Below are positions 43,556-56,357 of a stretch of DNA of 62,000 nt, one piece after another. Source of the stretch: Zygnema cylindricum (Eukaryota > Streptophyta > Zygnematophyceae > Zygnematales > Zygnemataceae); contig JBBHKE010001724.1 in the NCBI GenBank assembly GCA_037447655.1, forward strand, positions 33,435 through 95,434, written 5' to 3'. The translations under genes were made by a program, and so were the position numbers. How positions within the stretch are numbered: position 1 is the first letter of the stretch; each line of letters opens with the position of its first letter. The notes beneath the pieces are model-generated. The model was not told the origin of the DNA. It saw only the letters and a program-made list of their open reading frames with translations, and ran no database searches.

Positions 43556-44930
43556 AAGTTTAGATTAGTTTTTTGCTCAACTCAAAGTTATACAATACTT
43601 ACGACAAGGTTACAATTAATGCTTCCCCATCCACTAACACTGTGAGAACAACTGACCCAACTACTTGTTACTATCCTCCCATCCTCTAGCTCAATCTTAA
43701 TTGAAGGAATTTTCCTGAGTTTTACAAGCAACCTTTTATCTCGGCACATGTGTATTCAAGCTCTGGATTCGATGATCCATCATTCCTCCGGTTTCTCTTG
43801 AGCTCCTCCAAAGGCACATATCTGCTTTCTTGGAATCCCAACGTCTTTTTCATCCGACTTCTCATTCAAGAGAAGGTCCTTGGACTCCTTATCCTCTTGG
43901 GATGAGTCCTCATCCTCATTTCTATGAACCTATGTGAGAAGAGCCTTCTTCTTCTTCCCTTGGCTCACATTAGCTTGCCCATCATGGATCCTTGGAGCTG
44001 CAAGCCAGTTGCAATCAGCCATGTAATGCCTCGGTTTTTCTACAAAAATGGCATGTTTTTTTCGGAGGTCCCCTCCCCTTTCCATCAGAACCCCCTCCCT
44101 CTCTTCCTTTCCCACAAAAAATTTTGAAATCACTTCTGCAGGGGTGATCACCATGCTTCCTCTAATCAATTCTAGCTGCCAATGCTTGTACACAAAGACT
44201 ATCATTCCTTAGCTCCAAAGTGTTCTCTCTCACCAAAATCATCCCGACTGTGTTTTCCAGGTCCAAGTGGCATCTCCTAGTTCTTGTAACTGATTGAGAA
44301 TGTTTTCATACACCATTAGAAGCTTCATGATTAATGTATTGACTATTTTCTTTTCAGTTTGAGGACTACCTGCACTTGCTAATTGAGCAAACAACATTGC
44401 CAAATCATTACACTACCATCTCATACTTCCCTTTTTATAATGATAGGCACTAATTTTCTGATAATTCAGCTGCTGCTCTTAAATTGAGCTACTCTTATAC
44501 GTGCTGTCTAAGGAATCCTAAATGTTAGTGGCAAATTCCACCTCAAGAAGTGGAAGAGCGATGGCCTTGTCCATAATCCAAAGAATGAGGTGCTTTGCCA
44601 CCTCATTTTAATGCCTCGTTAATTTTCATCTTCAGAAAGGCTCCACATGGTTCTGTTACCACCGGAGTTGCCTTTGTCAACCCCTTTATTTTAGTAGCCT
44701 CCTCGAACCTGGAAGTGTTGTCTCCTCTTTCTCCTCCACTAGATCTCATATTCTCATTGAGGATCGTGGTGCTCCAGAGAATTGAACTCCACCAAAACTT
44801 GGTGGCATACCGAGGAGGATATGGAATATCTTCGGACAATACACTTCAAAAGTGTTTCTCAAAAAATGCCCCTACCATCGTTGCTCTCAATAAACATAGC
44901 CTGTTTTTGTCAAACATGGGTACCCTGAGG

Positions 44931-44944
44931 GTGGGCTCATAACC
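44931..44944 (-). promoter_or_regulatory. Primer-binding site of D
   Basis: On the minus strand GGTTATGAGCCCAC directly follows the 5' LTR. It is complementary to the anticodon arm of initiator tRNA-Met with one mismatch, and its ATG is the likely gag start (MSPPSG...). Confidence 0.7.
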
Positions 44945-45841
44945 TCAAATTCGTGGACTCTATAGTTCACAAAGATTAGCAGCTCACAGAAATCCTTTAG
45001 GATAAGCGTGACCTACTATAGTACATCAAGGAATATGTACCACCCAGGCAAGCAAAAAATATTAGCAGCCTAATCCGTGTGAGGATAAGACTCCGTTGAG
45101 TCGAACGCAAAAAATTTCCCTTGAGTAGTTAGTTATGGTTGTTCAAATACCGCGGATTCATATAAATGGCCTCTAGGAGAGAGGGATTCTAAAAAACTCT
45201 AAGTCTAACCTACCTACACCCATAGTCTACTCACTAAATCCATAGCCAATTAGAGGACTATAGATTAATGAAAAATATGTACAAAAATTACTAGCAGCCA
45301 CAAAAATTTTACGGCATCATCAAATATGGTATACAATATATGCCCGACACCATGGATTTGTCTTATCCTCTTTTGTTGACCTCGGGCGATTGGTCATGTA
45401 TCACTTTGTGGCTCTTTGGTGTAAGCCGCCAAAAAATCCATTTTGGCTCGTCGATGCTCATGCGAGCCGTCGGCTATTGAAATGTCATCCTTCCCAATTA
45501 GACGGCACGCGGAATGTTCTTTGCAGTTGTTATGCTCTGTCGGTTTTATGTCAAATGTCGTTTCATAACCTTTGGTGATTGTTTATATAGTATTCAAATC
45601 TTATAATTGCAACGGCTTTCTTAGGACTTAGCGAATAAGGCGTAAGTCTCACTCCGCATGTTGGGACTCACGATCAAATCTCGTTTGGGTCACCCTTTTT
45701 AGTATGATCCGTTCTATCGCTTTCTCTCTCCATTAGCTTTGGGTGCTATAGACAGCAATGGCTTCTTCGCGCGGCTTTTTCCATGTGTCTGCTTTGAGAA
45801 TTATAAGTAGGATAAGAATTACATTTTCTTTATTTCGAACA

Positions 45842-46404
45842 TATTCAATGGGAAAGAGGAAGGGGCAAGCATTAACATAGAGGTCTTATATACGGTGTAT
45901 ACTTAGAGGGTTAATAGAGGCCACAGAGTTTTAGGTTATGGGCCTACCCTCTACAGTGTCCATATTTGATGGATCAGAATTTTTTAATTGGGAGATTATA
46001 ATGGAAGAAGCTCTCTTTGTGCAGCACTTATGGGGCATAGTATCATGACATACTCGATGCCCATCAACACCAGGGTTTGGACGAACATGTTTTTCTAATA
46101 TCTCCTCAACTACATCTGCGAATTCATCTAACACTATCGCTGGCGATGGTGAGGAAGGGGAGGAAATTGTCTTAGAGGGAGAAAAAGGAGGAGTCAGATC
46201 TCGAGGAAATCCATTGTCAAGGATGATATCAGCAACAACACCACCAACAACGGTGACAAGGAGTTAGACCGAAGGGTCAGAATATGAAAAGTGGCACTAT
46301 GAGAAAACCTTTCCTAAACATTAAAATCTTAGAAGTGTAGTCAAAGGCATTGCTATTCTCCTTATGAAAATCAAATCTACTTCTCACATTTGGGAGGCAA
46401 TAGT
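45842..46404 (+). pseudogene. Element F, LTR end, primer site and gag N-terminus
   Basis: The LTR end is 45842-45933, then GGTTATGGGCCTACC (45934-45948), the initiator-Met half-tRNA site. Its ATG opens MGLPSTVSIFDGSEFFNWE, a typical copia gag start. A stop follows near 46045 and the frame decays. The gag segment SHIWEAI ends at 46404, where G is inserted. Gag resumes at 52817. Confidence 0.8.
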
Positions 46405-47072
46405 TGTAATTTTGTGACCTCCATTATCCCACTGAATTTCCAGTTTATATGAAACTTGTAGGATAATATTTTCCAATTTGACTTTCCCACTGAATAAGTG
46501 CCACCCTGGCACGTAAATATTCCGATCACCTTCATCCATGCGAAGGCTAGACTCCTTTAAGTCGAACGCAAAAATAATCACTCAATTTGCTCCTCTGAGC
46601 ATTAAGTTATAGCAGGCCAAAGATGGCCTATAAATATAGAAGGTCTCTCTGTGAGAGAGGTGCCTCAAAAATGTCTAATTCCTTATTCCCTTTCTAAACC
46701 CCTTTCTACTACTGTACTCATCCAATCACAAAACTTTAAAGCATAAGAAGTACATCTGTCGCGGTACTTCTCGTACGACCATAGTACGGCATGGTCGTTC
46801 CTCTGACGTCTGTGAGTTCCTATGCCATAGTCGCTCTTCCTTTAATATCCGTTGTCCCATTTTGGCTTGCCACATGTCATCTATCGACATTGGCTCACAA
46901 ACTGCCAAATGACCACTCTGGTGTGTCGGCTCCACTATGAGTCGTTTGTTTTGAAATCGGCAATTAATCGCGTCCGTTTGAATTCAACGTCGTTTTGTTT
47001 CGTAATCTTCGAAATAGAGTATGTAGATTGGTACCATTTTTAAATACGAAGCACACCTAGTATATTTAACGT

Positions 47073-47160
47073 TTCATCAAGACCTAATAGATAAGGCGCA
47101 CGGCTACGTCGTACGACGGTCATTCGCAGGCTTTAGGATCAAATTGTAGTCTCGACGCCT
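47073..47160 (+). other. tRNA-like sequence in the 3' LTR of G
   Basis: GTTTCATCAAGACCTAATAG, ATAAGGCGCACGGCTACG and GGATCAAAT follow the same order as at 41115-41200. It is antisense to G. The partner in the 5' LTR is at 52350-52438. Confidence 0.5.
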
Positions 47161-47345
47161 AAATTCTGCAAAGAGCTATTCCTCTTGCTCCCTTAGTCTG
47201 TCTTCGTGATTGCTTAAGGCAGCCATGGCTGTCTTTGAAAACGGCTATCTTTGAGTCCTTTGTGACTACGACAAGTGTCTAGACTTTAAGAACCTTCATA
47301 AACAGACTAACAAAAGACAAAAAATAGAAAATACCTTTTTCAACA

Positions 47346-50300
47346 CTCCCGTTTTTTTCTAATCTATCTTTTGCTTTAGTCCATACTTCTCCTTACAACA
47401 TACCAACTGTGGAGAAGGCACAGATTTGGTCATCATATTTGCTACCATCTCCCCATTTAGTCTATATTCCAAACTCATTATTTTATCCTCAACCTTCTGT
47501 CTAACAAATCTTAATCGGATATCAATATCCTTTACTTTTAAGTGTTGCTATGGGCTTGCTGCAATTGCAATTGCAGCATGATTATCACAAAATATTTTTT
47601 TTACTCCATTCTTCATATACCAAAGTTCTTGAAGCAATGATTTCACCCACATCAACTATTTCAAAGCCAAACAAGAGGCCATATACTCTGCCTCTATGGT
47701 GGACGGAGTAATCACCTTTTTTTGCTTGCTGCTCCAACAACAAGCCCCGTTCCCAACATACAACATATACCCAGAAGTACACCTTCTCATCGGAGCATCC
47801 CCATTAATGGCATCACTCCAAGTGGGGATGTTTGTATTATCCCCTCCCAAATGCAACCACAAATCTCTCGTTCCTATCAAGTACCGTATGACTCTCTTGG
47901 CCGATTCCCAATCTTTCTTCCTAGGATCATATAGACTCCTACTTAATATTCCTACAACTGCTGCTATATTCGGACAGTATAGTTCAAAAATAGATCAAAC
48001 TACCTACAACTTGTTTGTACGGAATATTTTGCATAAACTTGCTTTCCTCCGCTCTAACTCATTATCTAGTCAGATCATTGGAGTCGTATAACTATTCACT
48101 TTTTCCATTTGAAAAATTTCAAACATATTTCCAATTGCTTCTTTTTGAGTTAGTCAAATTATTTTCTTCCCTCTTTCCCTCTCTATCTGAATTCCCAAGA
48201 TTTATTTTGCTTCCCTTGATTCCTTCATTTGAAATATACTCGTTTGATACAATTTCGGTCCATTAATTTTCTCCATTGATTTACTTGAAACAAACAAATC
48301 ATCAACATATTTTGCAATGAAAATTATACCTTCCTCATCCTCAAAGAGATAGATGGAATGATTCAAGATGATTCGGATATATATCCCAAATTTGTCAAAA
48401 ACTCGTCCAGCTTCTTGTTCCATTGGTGTGGAGCCTATTTTAGTCCATAAAGGGACTTTATCAACCAGCATACCTTTCTTTCTTCTCCTTTTTCCATAAA
48501 CCCTTCTGGCTATCGCATGAATATCTCTTATTCTAATTCTCTATGCAAAAAAGCGGTTTTGATTTCCATTTGGTGCACTTCCATGTCGTGCGCTGCCGCC
48601 AGACTAAGTAGAATTCGGACAGAGGAAAAACTAACAACCGGAGCGAAGGTCTCCTCATAATCGATCCCTTCCTTTTGTCTGAACCCTTTGGCCACTAATC
48701 TAGCCTTATACCGCTGGATGGTGTTATTTGGATTGAGTTTCAACTTGAACACCGATTTTCATCCTATCGGCTTTCTGTCTCGGGACAGTCCACCAGCTCC
48801 CATGTGTTTGCTTCCATAATGGAAGCCATCTCATCATTTATGGTCGTCATCCATCTACTCTGTTTCGGACTATTAACTCCTTCCGAATAAGTTTAGGGTT
48901 CACTCAAATGTGACAGCTTAGTTACCTTATTATTCACTTGTCTTTCTTGAAGTCTCTTGCTGCTTCTCCTCCCTCCTTCAAAATCCGAAGCCGGAATGGA
49001 GGGTAATCTCGGATTTCTCCAAATGACTTCATCTTCTCCCCTATCCGTGCAGTTTATCTCTGGTCGCTTATCATCCATTTACGGTCTTTCCTTGTTCTCT
49101 TCCTCGGTTGAAGCAAGAAATTGTGGTTTCAAGAGAGAGTTATTCTCGATTAGTTTTTCCTCTTCATTTTTAAAGTCCGGCTTAACCGAAGTTCGGTTAA
49201 AGGAATGTGAATCTAACTCACTTTTGGATAAAATTCTAATTCTGACTGGTTTAGTATATTTAAATGGATCTACTGACTTTCCTTCATCCATTAGTACCAA
49301 GTGTTTTACCAGGATAAAATCTACTTTTCCGAGATCATAAACTCTATATCCCTTCACATTTTCATCATATCCAAGTAAGTACCCCGACTTTCCCTATGCC
49401 TCTAACTTTCAATCAGATTTTTTTGTGTTTAGACTAAAAGCTTGATTTTTGAACACCTTTAAGTGGGAGATATTTGGTTTTCTCCCAGTCCATCTTTCAT
49501 AAGGTGTTTAATCTTTCACCGCCAAGGTGAGGACCCTATTCTTAAGGTAATTTGCACAGTTTATATCTTCTGTTCAGAAACGTTTTCTTATCTTTTTATC
49601 GATAGCATACTACGGGCTCTATCACTCAATGTCTGATTTAGTCTCCCAGCTACACCGTTTTGTTCCGGATTCTTTGGGACACTATTTTGGTCTTGAACTC
49701 ATTCCTCTTTCAAATAATCCTGAAACTGATTAGAGGTGTATTCCCCCCCAATATCACTCCTCACTCTCTTTATAATTGTCTCATGAAGTTTCTCACTCCA
49801 TTCTTTATACTCTTTAAAATAAGCCGGTGCCTCAAATTTATTTTTCGAGAAATACACTCTATAATACATAGACCAATCATCAGTGATAGTAAGCATAAAT
49901 CTTTTCCCTCCAAGTGACAAAACTTTGGCCGGTCCCCATATGTCAGTATGAACTAGATCTAGGACCTTTTCACCTTTATAGGTTGCGGTTTTTGGGAAAG
50001 GTAATCTGTGGGTCTTACGTTGAGCACATCCACTAGAGTCATCTAAGGTCTCATTATCTCCAAAATGAATTCCCTTAACTTCTCCCATTTTCTTCATTTC
50101 TTTCAATCTATCTAGATGTATCTACCCCAATCTTTTATGCAAAATCATCAAGTCACTTACAACATTTATAGTAAACCCCTGTCATTCCATTACTCAATTT
50201 TAGCCTAAATATTCCTTAGCTACCCTTTTCAGCTGTGAAATATACTTCATCCTCATAGCTAGCAACAAAGACTCTTTTCTTACTACTAGTCTCATAACCC

Positions 50301-51688
50301 TTATCATCAAATATTGACGTAGAGATAAGATTATTGTCCAATTCTAAAATAACAAGCACATTCGAGAAAGTGACTATGGATGTCATACCTTCAACTAAGA
50401 CTTTCATATCTACATATCCCACTAACACAAGGTCAGTATTCTCCCATCTCCGTAATTTATCTCCACAGTAGGGATCTTTCTCATTTTGGTAAACATATGT
50501 TTCTCTCTACACATATGCATAGTGGGACCTAAGTCAATGATCCAACCTTCTCGGGAGCTTCTTTCACTCCACTGAAGGCAAACTTCAGCTTCCTTTGAAT
50601 ATCCGGCTCAATTTTCACCTCAAACTCCTCGTTGACAAGGAGTTCTCCATCATCTTCATCTAAATCCTCTCTTCTTACTTATGTTGCCACAAGTCCCTTC
50701 TTCTTTCCACCAGCTAATCCACAGGTCTGCCTCCTCCAAGTTCCAACTGCGTCAACTTAGTACATTCTGCCATATAGTGTCTCGGCTTCTTACAAAAATG
50801 GCCGAGCCCCTTTTGAGGCCTAGATCCGGATCCATCCAATTGATTTCCTTTCCCTCCTCCAAAGTTTCTATAAGGTTTCTTAGAATCGTGATTTCTCCAG
50901 CTGGTTCCAGCAGCCAAGTCTTGACCACTCTTTCTTCCCCTCTGAAACTTAATTGTGCTTTCCTAAACCAAAATCATCCCAACAACGGAGTTCCAGATCC
51001 ATCGATGATCTAGCATATCCTGAACCTTGTTAACGATGTTCTTATAATCATTTAGCAGTTTCATTAGCAAAGTATTCACCTTTTCTTTCTCTGTCTCTTG
51101 TTTTCCAGCACTCTCCAACTCCATAAACAATCCTGATAGGTCATTGCAAAAATCAAGCATTTTCCCTCTTTTGTAAATATATGCTTGCACCTTGTGGTGA
51201 GCCAATTTCTGCTACTAAATCGTACCACTCTTGTAAATATTAAGAAGAGCCTCCCAAAAATTGGTTGTCTTTTCCACATGAAGGTGAGGTGTAGCAACAT
51301 TTTGAGTGAGTTGTCGGAGAATAAAATGAGTTGCCATTGTGTTGTTGAAGTCCATGATTTCAGTATCATTTGCCTCGGTTTGATACATAGCAACCACCGT
51401 TACCGATCTATTAATTATCGTTGTGAGTTTCTCCTTCCTCTTCACCTTCCCCTTTTCCGACACGATGTTTTCTTCATTAGTATCTACCTCCTCTTCCTCC
51501 ACAGATCCTCCGAGAATAGAGCTCCACCAAACCTTGGTGGAACTCCCAACTTTGTAGCTAGCCAGAACACAAAACTACTTTAAATGCCCCATAGATGTTT
51601 CTGGACAAGTGCACTCCTCATCATGGTTTCCTAGTATATAAACCCCGTTCCATTAAAAATAGGCACCTTAGAGTGTGGGGCCATAATT
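47346..51688 (-). pseudogene. gag-pol of copia element G
   Basis: On the minus strand: gag (50963-51583), zinc knuckle region GHFCKKPRHYMAEC (about 50800), protease/pre-integrase (50216-50640), integrase zinc and core (49699-50106, with HTDIWGPAKV and RSDIGGEYTS), hinge (48893-49357), RT (48202-48752, YVDD near 48305), RNase H (47656-47900 and 47585-47782). Frames are short and shifted. The primer site AATTATGGCCCCAC lies at 51675-51688 and its ATG opens gag (MAPHSKVPIFNG). Confidence 0.88.
51675..51688 (-). promoter_or_regulatory. Primer-binding site of G
   Basis: AATTATGGCCCCAC on the minus strand adjoins the LTR. It is a weaker match to the initiator-Met anticodon arm than in D, E or F, but in the same place and again containing the gag ATG. 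Confidence 0.6.
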
Positions 51689-52615
51689 TGTAATTCTGTG
51701 ACCTCCATTGGCCCAGAGAATGCCCAACTTATATGAAGCCTCTAGGATAATATTTGCTCGTTTAACTTTCCCACTGAATAAGTGCCACCCTCGCACGCAA
51801 ATATTGTTACAAACTTCACTCTTGTGAAGGCCCGACTCCCCTGAGTCAAACGCAAAGAATCACTAGATTTCTCCTTGAGCATTATGTTATGTGCGGCAAA
51901 AGATGGCCTATAAATACAGCAAGTCTCTCAGTGAGAGAGGTGCCTCAAAAACTTCGAATTCCTAATTCCCTCTCTTAAACCCCTTTTACTACTGTACTCA
52001 ACAAATCACAAGATTGTAAAGTACAAGAAGTACAGCTGCCGGGGTACTTCTTGTACGGCCATAGTACGGCATGGTCGTCCCTCTGACATTTGTCAGTTCT
52101 TCAGCCATGGTGGCTCTTCCAATAATATCTGCCGTCTACTTATTGCTTACCACGTGTCATCCGCTGACATTAGCTCACTAATCGCCAAATGACCGCTCTA
52201 GTGCGTCGGCTCTGTCGTGAGCTGTCTAATTTGAAATCGGCAATTAGTTGCGTCCGTTGAAATTGAACGGCGTTTTGCTTTGGTATCCTTAATAGATTAT
52301 GTTAATTGGTACCAATTTAAATACGAAACCTACCTAGTATATTTAATGTTTCATCAAAACCTAATCGATAAGGCGCACGGCTACGCCGTACGCTGGTCAT
52401 TCGCTGATCCTAGGATAAAATTTAGTCTTGGCGCCTTAATTTTGCAAAGAGCTATGCCTTTTGCTCCCTTAGTCTATCTTCTTGACTGCTTAAGGGAGCC
52501 ATGGCTGCCATTGCTTTCTTAGAGTCCTCAGTGACTACAACAAGTGTGAGAACTTTAATAACCTTCATAGACAGACAGGCAAAAGATTGAAAATAAAAAA
52601 TGCCTTTTTCAACAC

Positions 52616-52816
52616 TACACCGCCAATCGCTATTAGAGTCAAGGATTAAATATCGTCAAAAAACAATTAGCGTTGTTGATTCTAATTTAGTACCTGAGAC
52701 GTGGCAGATTATGGTCCACATACTTAAATAACGTTATTAATTGTATTTCAGGTTTTTTTTTTTGAAAAAAGGGCACTGAATTGGCGTTATATACTCTAAT
52801 AGCGATTGACGGTGTA
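52616..52816. mobile_element. CACCG/TA-family MITE in the target duplication of G
   Basis: The ends are TACACCGCCAATCGCTATTA and its inverse, AATAGCGATTGACGGTGTA, with TA on both sides. It sits one base outside the LTR of G, within the repeated target (C-TA-GT). It is related in sequence to 1534-1736. Confidence 0.85.
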
Positions 52817-55800
52817 GTAAACAAATGCAAAAGTGGGTCATTGCAGCACCTGCAAGTGGCAAAAAATAAGATTTCATCTTATAATTACAACGGAGTGAGT
52901 ATGAATGATTATTACAATGACTTAGGAGCTTTATTTGGAGACTAAAAAGTGTTGGTAACTCATGTTTTGAGAGACAAAAAGTAAATACAATGATGATGAA
53001 ACTACCTAAAAAGTATGAGAATATAATAAACAGATTATAGGATATACGTGAAAGCAATCAGAATTAGGTTGATACAATGGGGATGATTTTAGTGTAATAA
53101 AATACATACAACTAACGAGAGGAAGTCCAAGTGTGCAAGCACTAACTGCATGATTTGATAGGCTCTAAAAGGAAAAGGATCCCTGTCAAAATTTTGGAGG
53201 AAAAAGATAAAGAGGTGGCAAATTTGATCGACAAGGGAGAGGACTTCCACTAGGTGGATTATGGCACTTCTGCAAAAAATCGAGACACTATATGGCAAAT
53301 TGTATCAGACTTGGAGATCTCTGGCTCAAATATAGACAATGAACCTAAAGGGATGGAGGAATGAAAAAGGCTTTTGTGACTCAAGTTCGAGAAGACTAAC
53401 ATGATGAATCAACGGAACCATAAGAGGATTTTCAGGTGCTCCTCCTGATTCTAAGGACCAATGAGAAGCATGCCAACATTCCATGGAGAAACAAATGTGC
53501 TTTCGGAGGTAAGAGGGATCCACCCGAGGATAGGTGGATCATAGACTTAGGGGAATCCATGCATATGTGCAAAGATAAGAGGTGGTTCACAAAATTGAGG
53601 AAAATTCTAACAGTTGAGATAGAGTACAGAGATGGAGTAGAAACCACAAGTGTTATTGGATCGATAGATTTAAATGTTTTAGTTGATGGGAAGGCCTCAA
53701 TTGTAACACTCTCTCATGTTTTTTATATTCCACAGCTTAATAAGAATCTTGTCTCTACATCTTTACTAGTTGAAAAATAGTTTCAAATAGAAACTAGGAA
53801 AGAAATATTCACAGCTAGCTTTAATGATGAGGTTTATTTCATAGCGTAAAAAGGATGTTAAGGATGTACTTTGTAATGAAAGAGTGTTATCTACTCGTGT
53901 GAAAGTGATATAATGTTATGGCAGAAAGGTTAGGGCATGTGCATCAAGATAGACTAAAAGAATTGAAGAAAAATAGAATAGTGGATGGGATTAAGTTTGG
54001 AGATGATGAAACTTCAGATGATTGTTGTCGGTGTGCTCAAGGAAAGATTCTTAGATTCCATTCCCGATGGCATCTACATTTAGAAGTGAGAAAATAAGGG
54101 ATCAAATTCACACTGATGTTTAGGGACCTGCTAGGTATGCTACACATGTGGGGAAAAGATATATACTAACCATAACATATGACTGGTTTAGATACACTAA
54201 GGTATACTTTCTCACACATAAGGCAAAAGTATTAGGGTACTTAAATGAATATAAAGTATGGAGTGAAAAATTACATGAGACCTCGATAAAAGAAATAAGA
54301 AGGGATAATGGGAAAATATACACCTCAAAAGAGTTTCAATAATTTCTTAAAGAGGAAGGAATTCATTATGAAATAATAGTCTTTTACAATCTGGAACAAA
54401 ATGGAGTAGCATAAAAAGTATACATAACTTTAGGGGATATGTCCATATGTATGTTAACGGATAAGAGGATAGGATTGTAGTTTTGGGCTGAATCTATGAA
54501 CTATTCTAACTTCATCAAAAAAAGAGAGTCTTAGCTTTATCAAAAAAGTAGGAAACTCCTTATGAGAGGTGGACAGGAAGAAAACTAGATTTGTCTAGTT
54601 TGAGAGAGATCGAAAATCAAGTCTACGATGTAGATTCCGAAAAAAAACTAAATGGAAGCTAGAGGAAAGAGGGAAACCAAGATATCTAGTAAGATATGAT
54701 GAGAACACTAAAGGATACCAAGTGTATGATTTGAAAAAAATATATATAATCCTGGTAAAACGCATAGTAGTGATGAATGAAGGAATGTCCGTTGGTCCAT
54801 TCAAATATAACAAAGAAGTCAAGATTAGATTTGTACCCGATCATTTTTTTGATTTTGAATTTGGAATAAAGGAGAAGAAAGATGGAGAAAGGGAAAAAAA
54901 TGCAGATTTATCAAAGGAGAAGCAACAAAGAACAACATCTGAGATAGCACCTCAATACAAAGTGGAAACCGAAGAGGCACTTGATGAGATACTAGAGTTT
55001 TGATAAAGGGGAGTTGATAATCTTCCTAAACGAAACGTGAGGATACCTTCCATACTAGCGTCATATTTTGAAGGGGGAATAAAAATTAGCAAATAACTCT
55101 AAGAAAGAGAAGTTAATAATAAACTCACAAAGAAGTCTCACCCAGATGAGCCTCACACATACTTAAGAGGCCATAAACACTCTAGAAAGAAGCCGATGGA
55201 TACTACCATAAATGAGGAAATGGCTTCCATTATGGAAGCCAATTCATGGGAGTTGGTAGATTGTCCACCAGACAAAAAACTAATTGGATGTAAGTGGGTA
55301 TTTAAACTTAAGCTTAACCCAGATAATACCATTGAGAGATACACAGCTAGATTGGTTGCTAAAGGTTAAACTCATAAAGAAGGCATAGAATTTGAATAAA
55401 CCTTTGCACTAGTAGTCAGATTTCTCTCTATCAAAATCCTTTTAAGTCTAGCCGCAACAAAGGTTATAAAAATACACCAAAGGGATATCAAAATCGCCTT
55501 CTTAAACAAAGATTTTGAAGTAAAAAATTACATGAAGCAGCAGGAAGGATTCGTAGAAAGTGGGGAAGAAAGCAAGGTGTAATAACTGATAAAATCACTT
55601 TATGGTCTTAAGAAGGTTCCGTGCAAGAGGAGAAATAAATTGGACTAATTTTTGACCGGTTTGGGGTATATTAGAAGCAGTTCAGATCATTCCATCTATT
55701 TGTTTGAAGATAAGAATTGATTAATATTCATTATTGTTTATGTGGATGATATGTCAGTCTTAAGAAATTTCATAAATAAAATTAACAAAGTGAAATTAGA

Positions 55801-56357
55801 TCTTAGGAGTCAATTTGACATGAAAGACCTCGGTGAGGCAAAGGTTTTTTTGGGAATGCAGATGGAGAGAGATAGAAGGAATAAAATAAATAGATATACT
55901 TAAAAAGAAACTATTAGAAATGTGCTTGAAAAATTTCAGATGGAGAAATTAAATGGACGTACTACTCCCATAGATCTTAAGAAAGTTTTAGAGGGGAGTG
56001 AAGAGGGAAGAATATTGACCATTGATGATGAGGTGGATGAGGAAGAAAAATTATTCATGGAAAACATCCTTATCGGCATATTCTAGGCGGCTTGATATTT
56101 TGTATGAATTGTACCCTATCGGATATAGCTCTAGTTGTAGGTGTCCTTAGCAAGAGTATAAATGAATCTAGAAAGAGAGGCTGGGAGGTAGCCAAAATGG
56201 TGAGGAGATATTTGGTGGGGACAAGAGAATTGTGGTAACATTTGGGAGAGGAGCACAGTGACATCACTACTTGGAGTGATGCCAGTTATGGAGATGTGCC
56301 TTTAGGGCGTCATAAGACTGGATATGTGTTGCACGTTAGATCTCGTGCATGCAGTTT
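52817..56357 (+). pseudogene. Element F, gag C-terminus to RNase H
   Basis: Gag (VNTMMMKLPKKYENIINRL, about 52985-53040), protease (WIIDLGESMHMC, 53436-53780), pre-integrase with CCRCAQGK (about 54020), integrase (54148-54342, RRDNGKIYTSKEF), hinge (54722-55003), RT (about 55200-55860, YVDDM near 55738) and RNase H up to WSDASYGDVP. Many stops occur; this is one of the oldest elements. Coding is cut at 56358 by the LTR of E. Confidence 0.82.

Larger units (their letters stand above)
38427..44944 (-). pseudogene. gag-pol of copia element D
   Basis: On the minus strand from 44930 downward: gag with an altered zinc knuckle (about 44010-44060, KKPRHYMADC-like), protease/GAG-pre-integrase region (about 43560-43750 and 42088-42494), integrase (40620-40967 plus VLCAGGKRFMLTI before 42088), hinge (40054-40600), RT (39073-39834, YVDD near 39400), and RNase H (38872-39054 and 38476-38697). 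Many stops and frameshifts occur. The coding is split at 40968 and 42495 by solo LTRs, with coding resuming across each one. Confidence 0.85.
37511..45841 (-). mobile_element. Ty1/copia element D, inserted in the LTR of F
   Basis: The 3' LTR is 37511-38426 and the 5' LTR is 44945-45841, both starting TGTT on the minus strand. The primer site lies at 44931-44944. Two solo LTRs interrupt it. Without them D is about 6.1 kb, like G (6.2 kb). TAT is shared by both flanks; a full 5-bp duplication is not preserved. Confidence 0.85.
46405..52614 (-). mobile_element. Ty1/copia element G, inserted in the gag of F
   Basis: The 3' LTR is 46405-47345 and the 5' LTR is 51689-52614. Flanks are ATAGT (46400-46404) and, once the MITE at 52616-52816 is removed, CTAGT, a 4-of-5 match to a 5-bp duplication. 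Total 6210 bp. Purine tract ACGGGAG abuts the 3' LTR. Confidence 0.88.
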
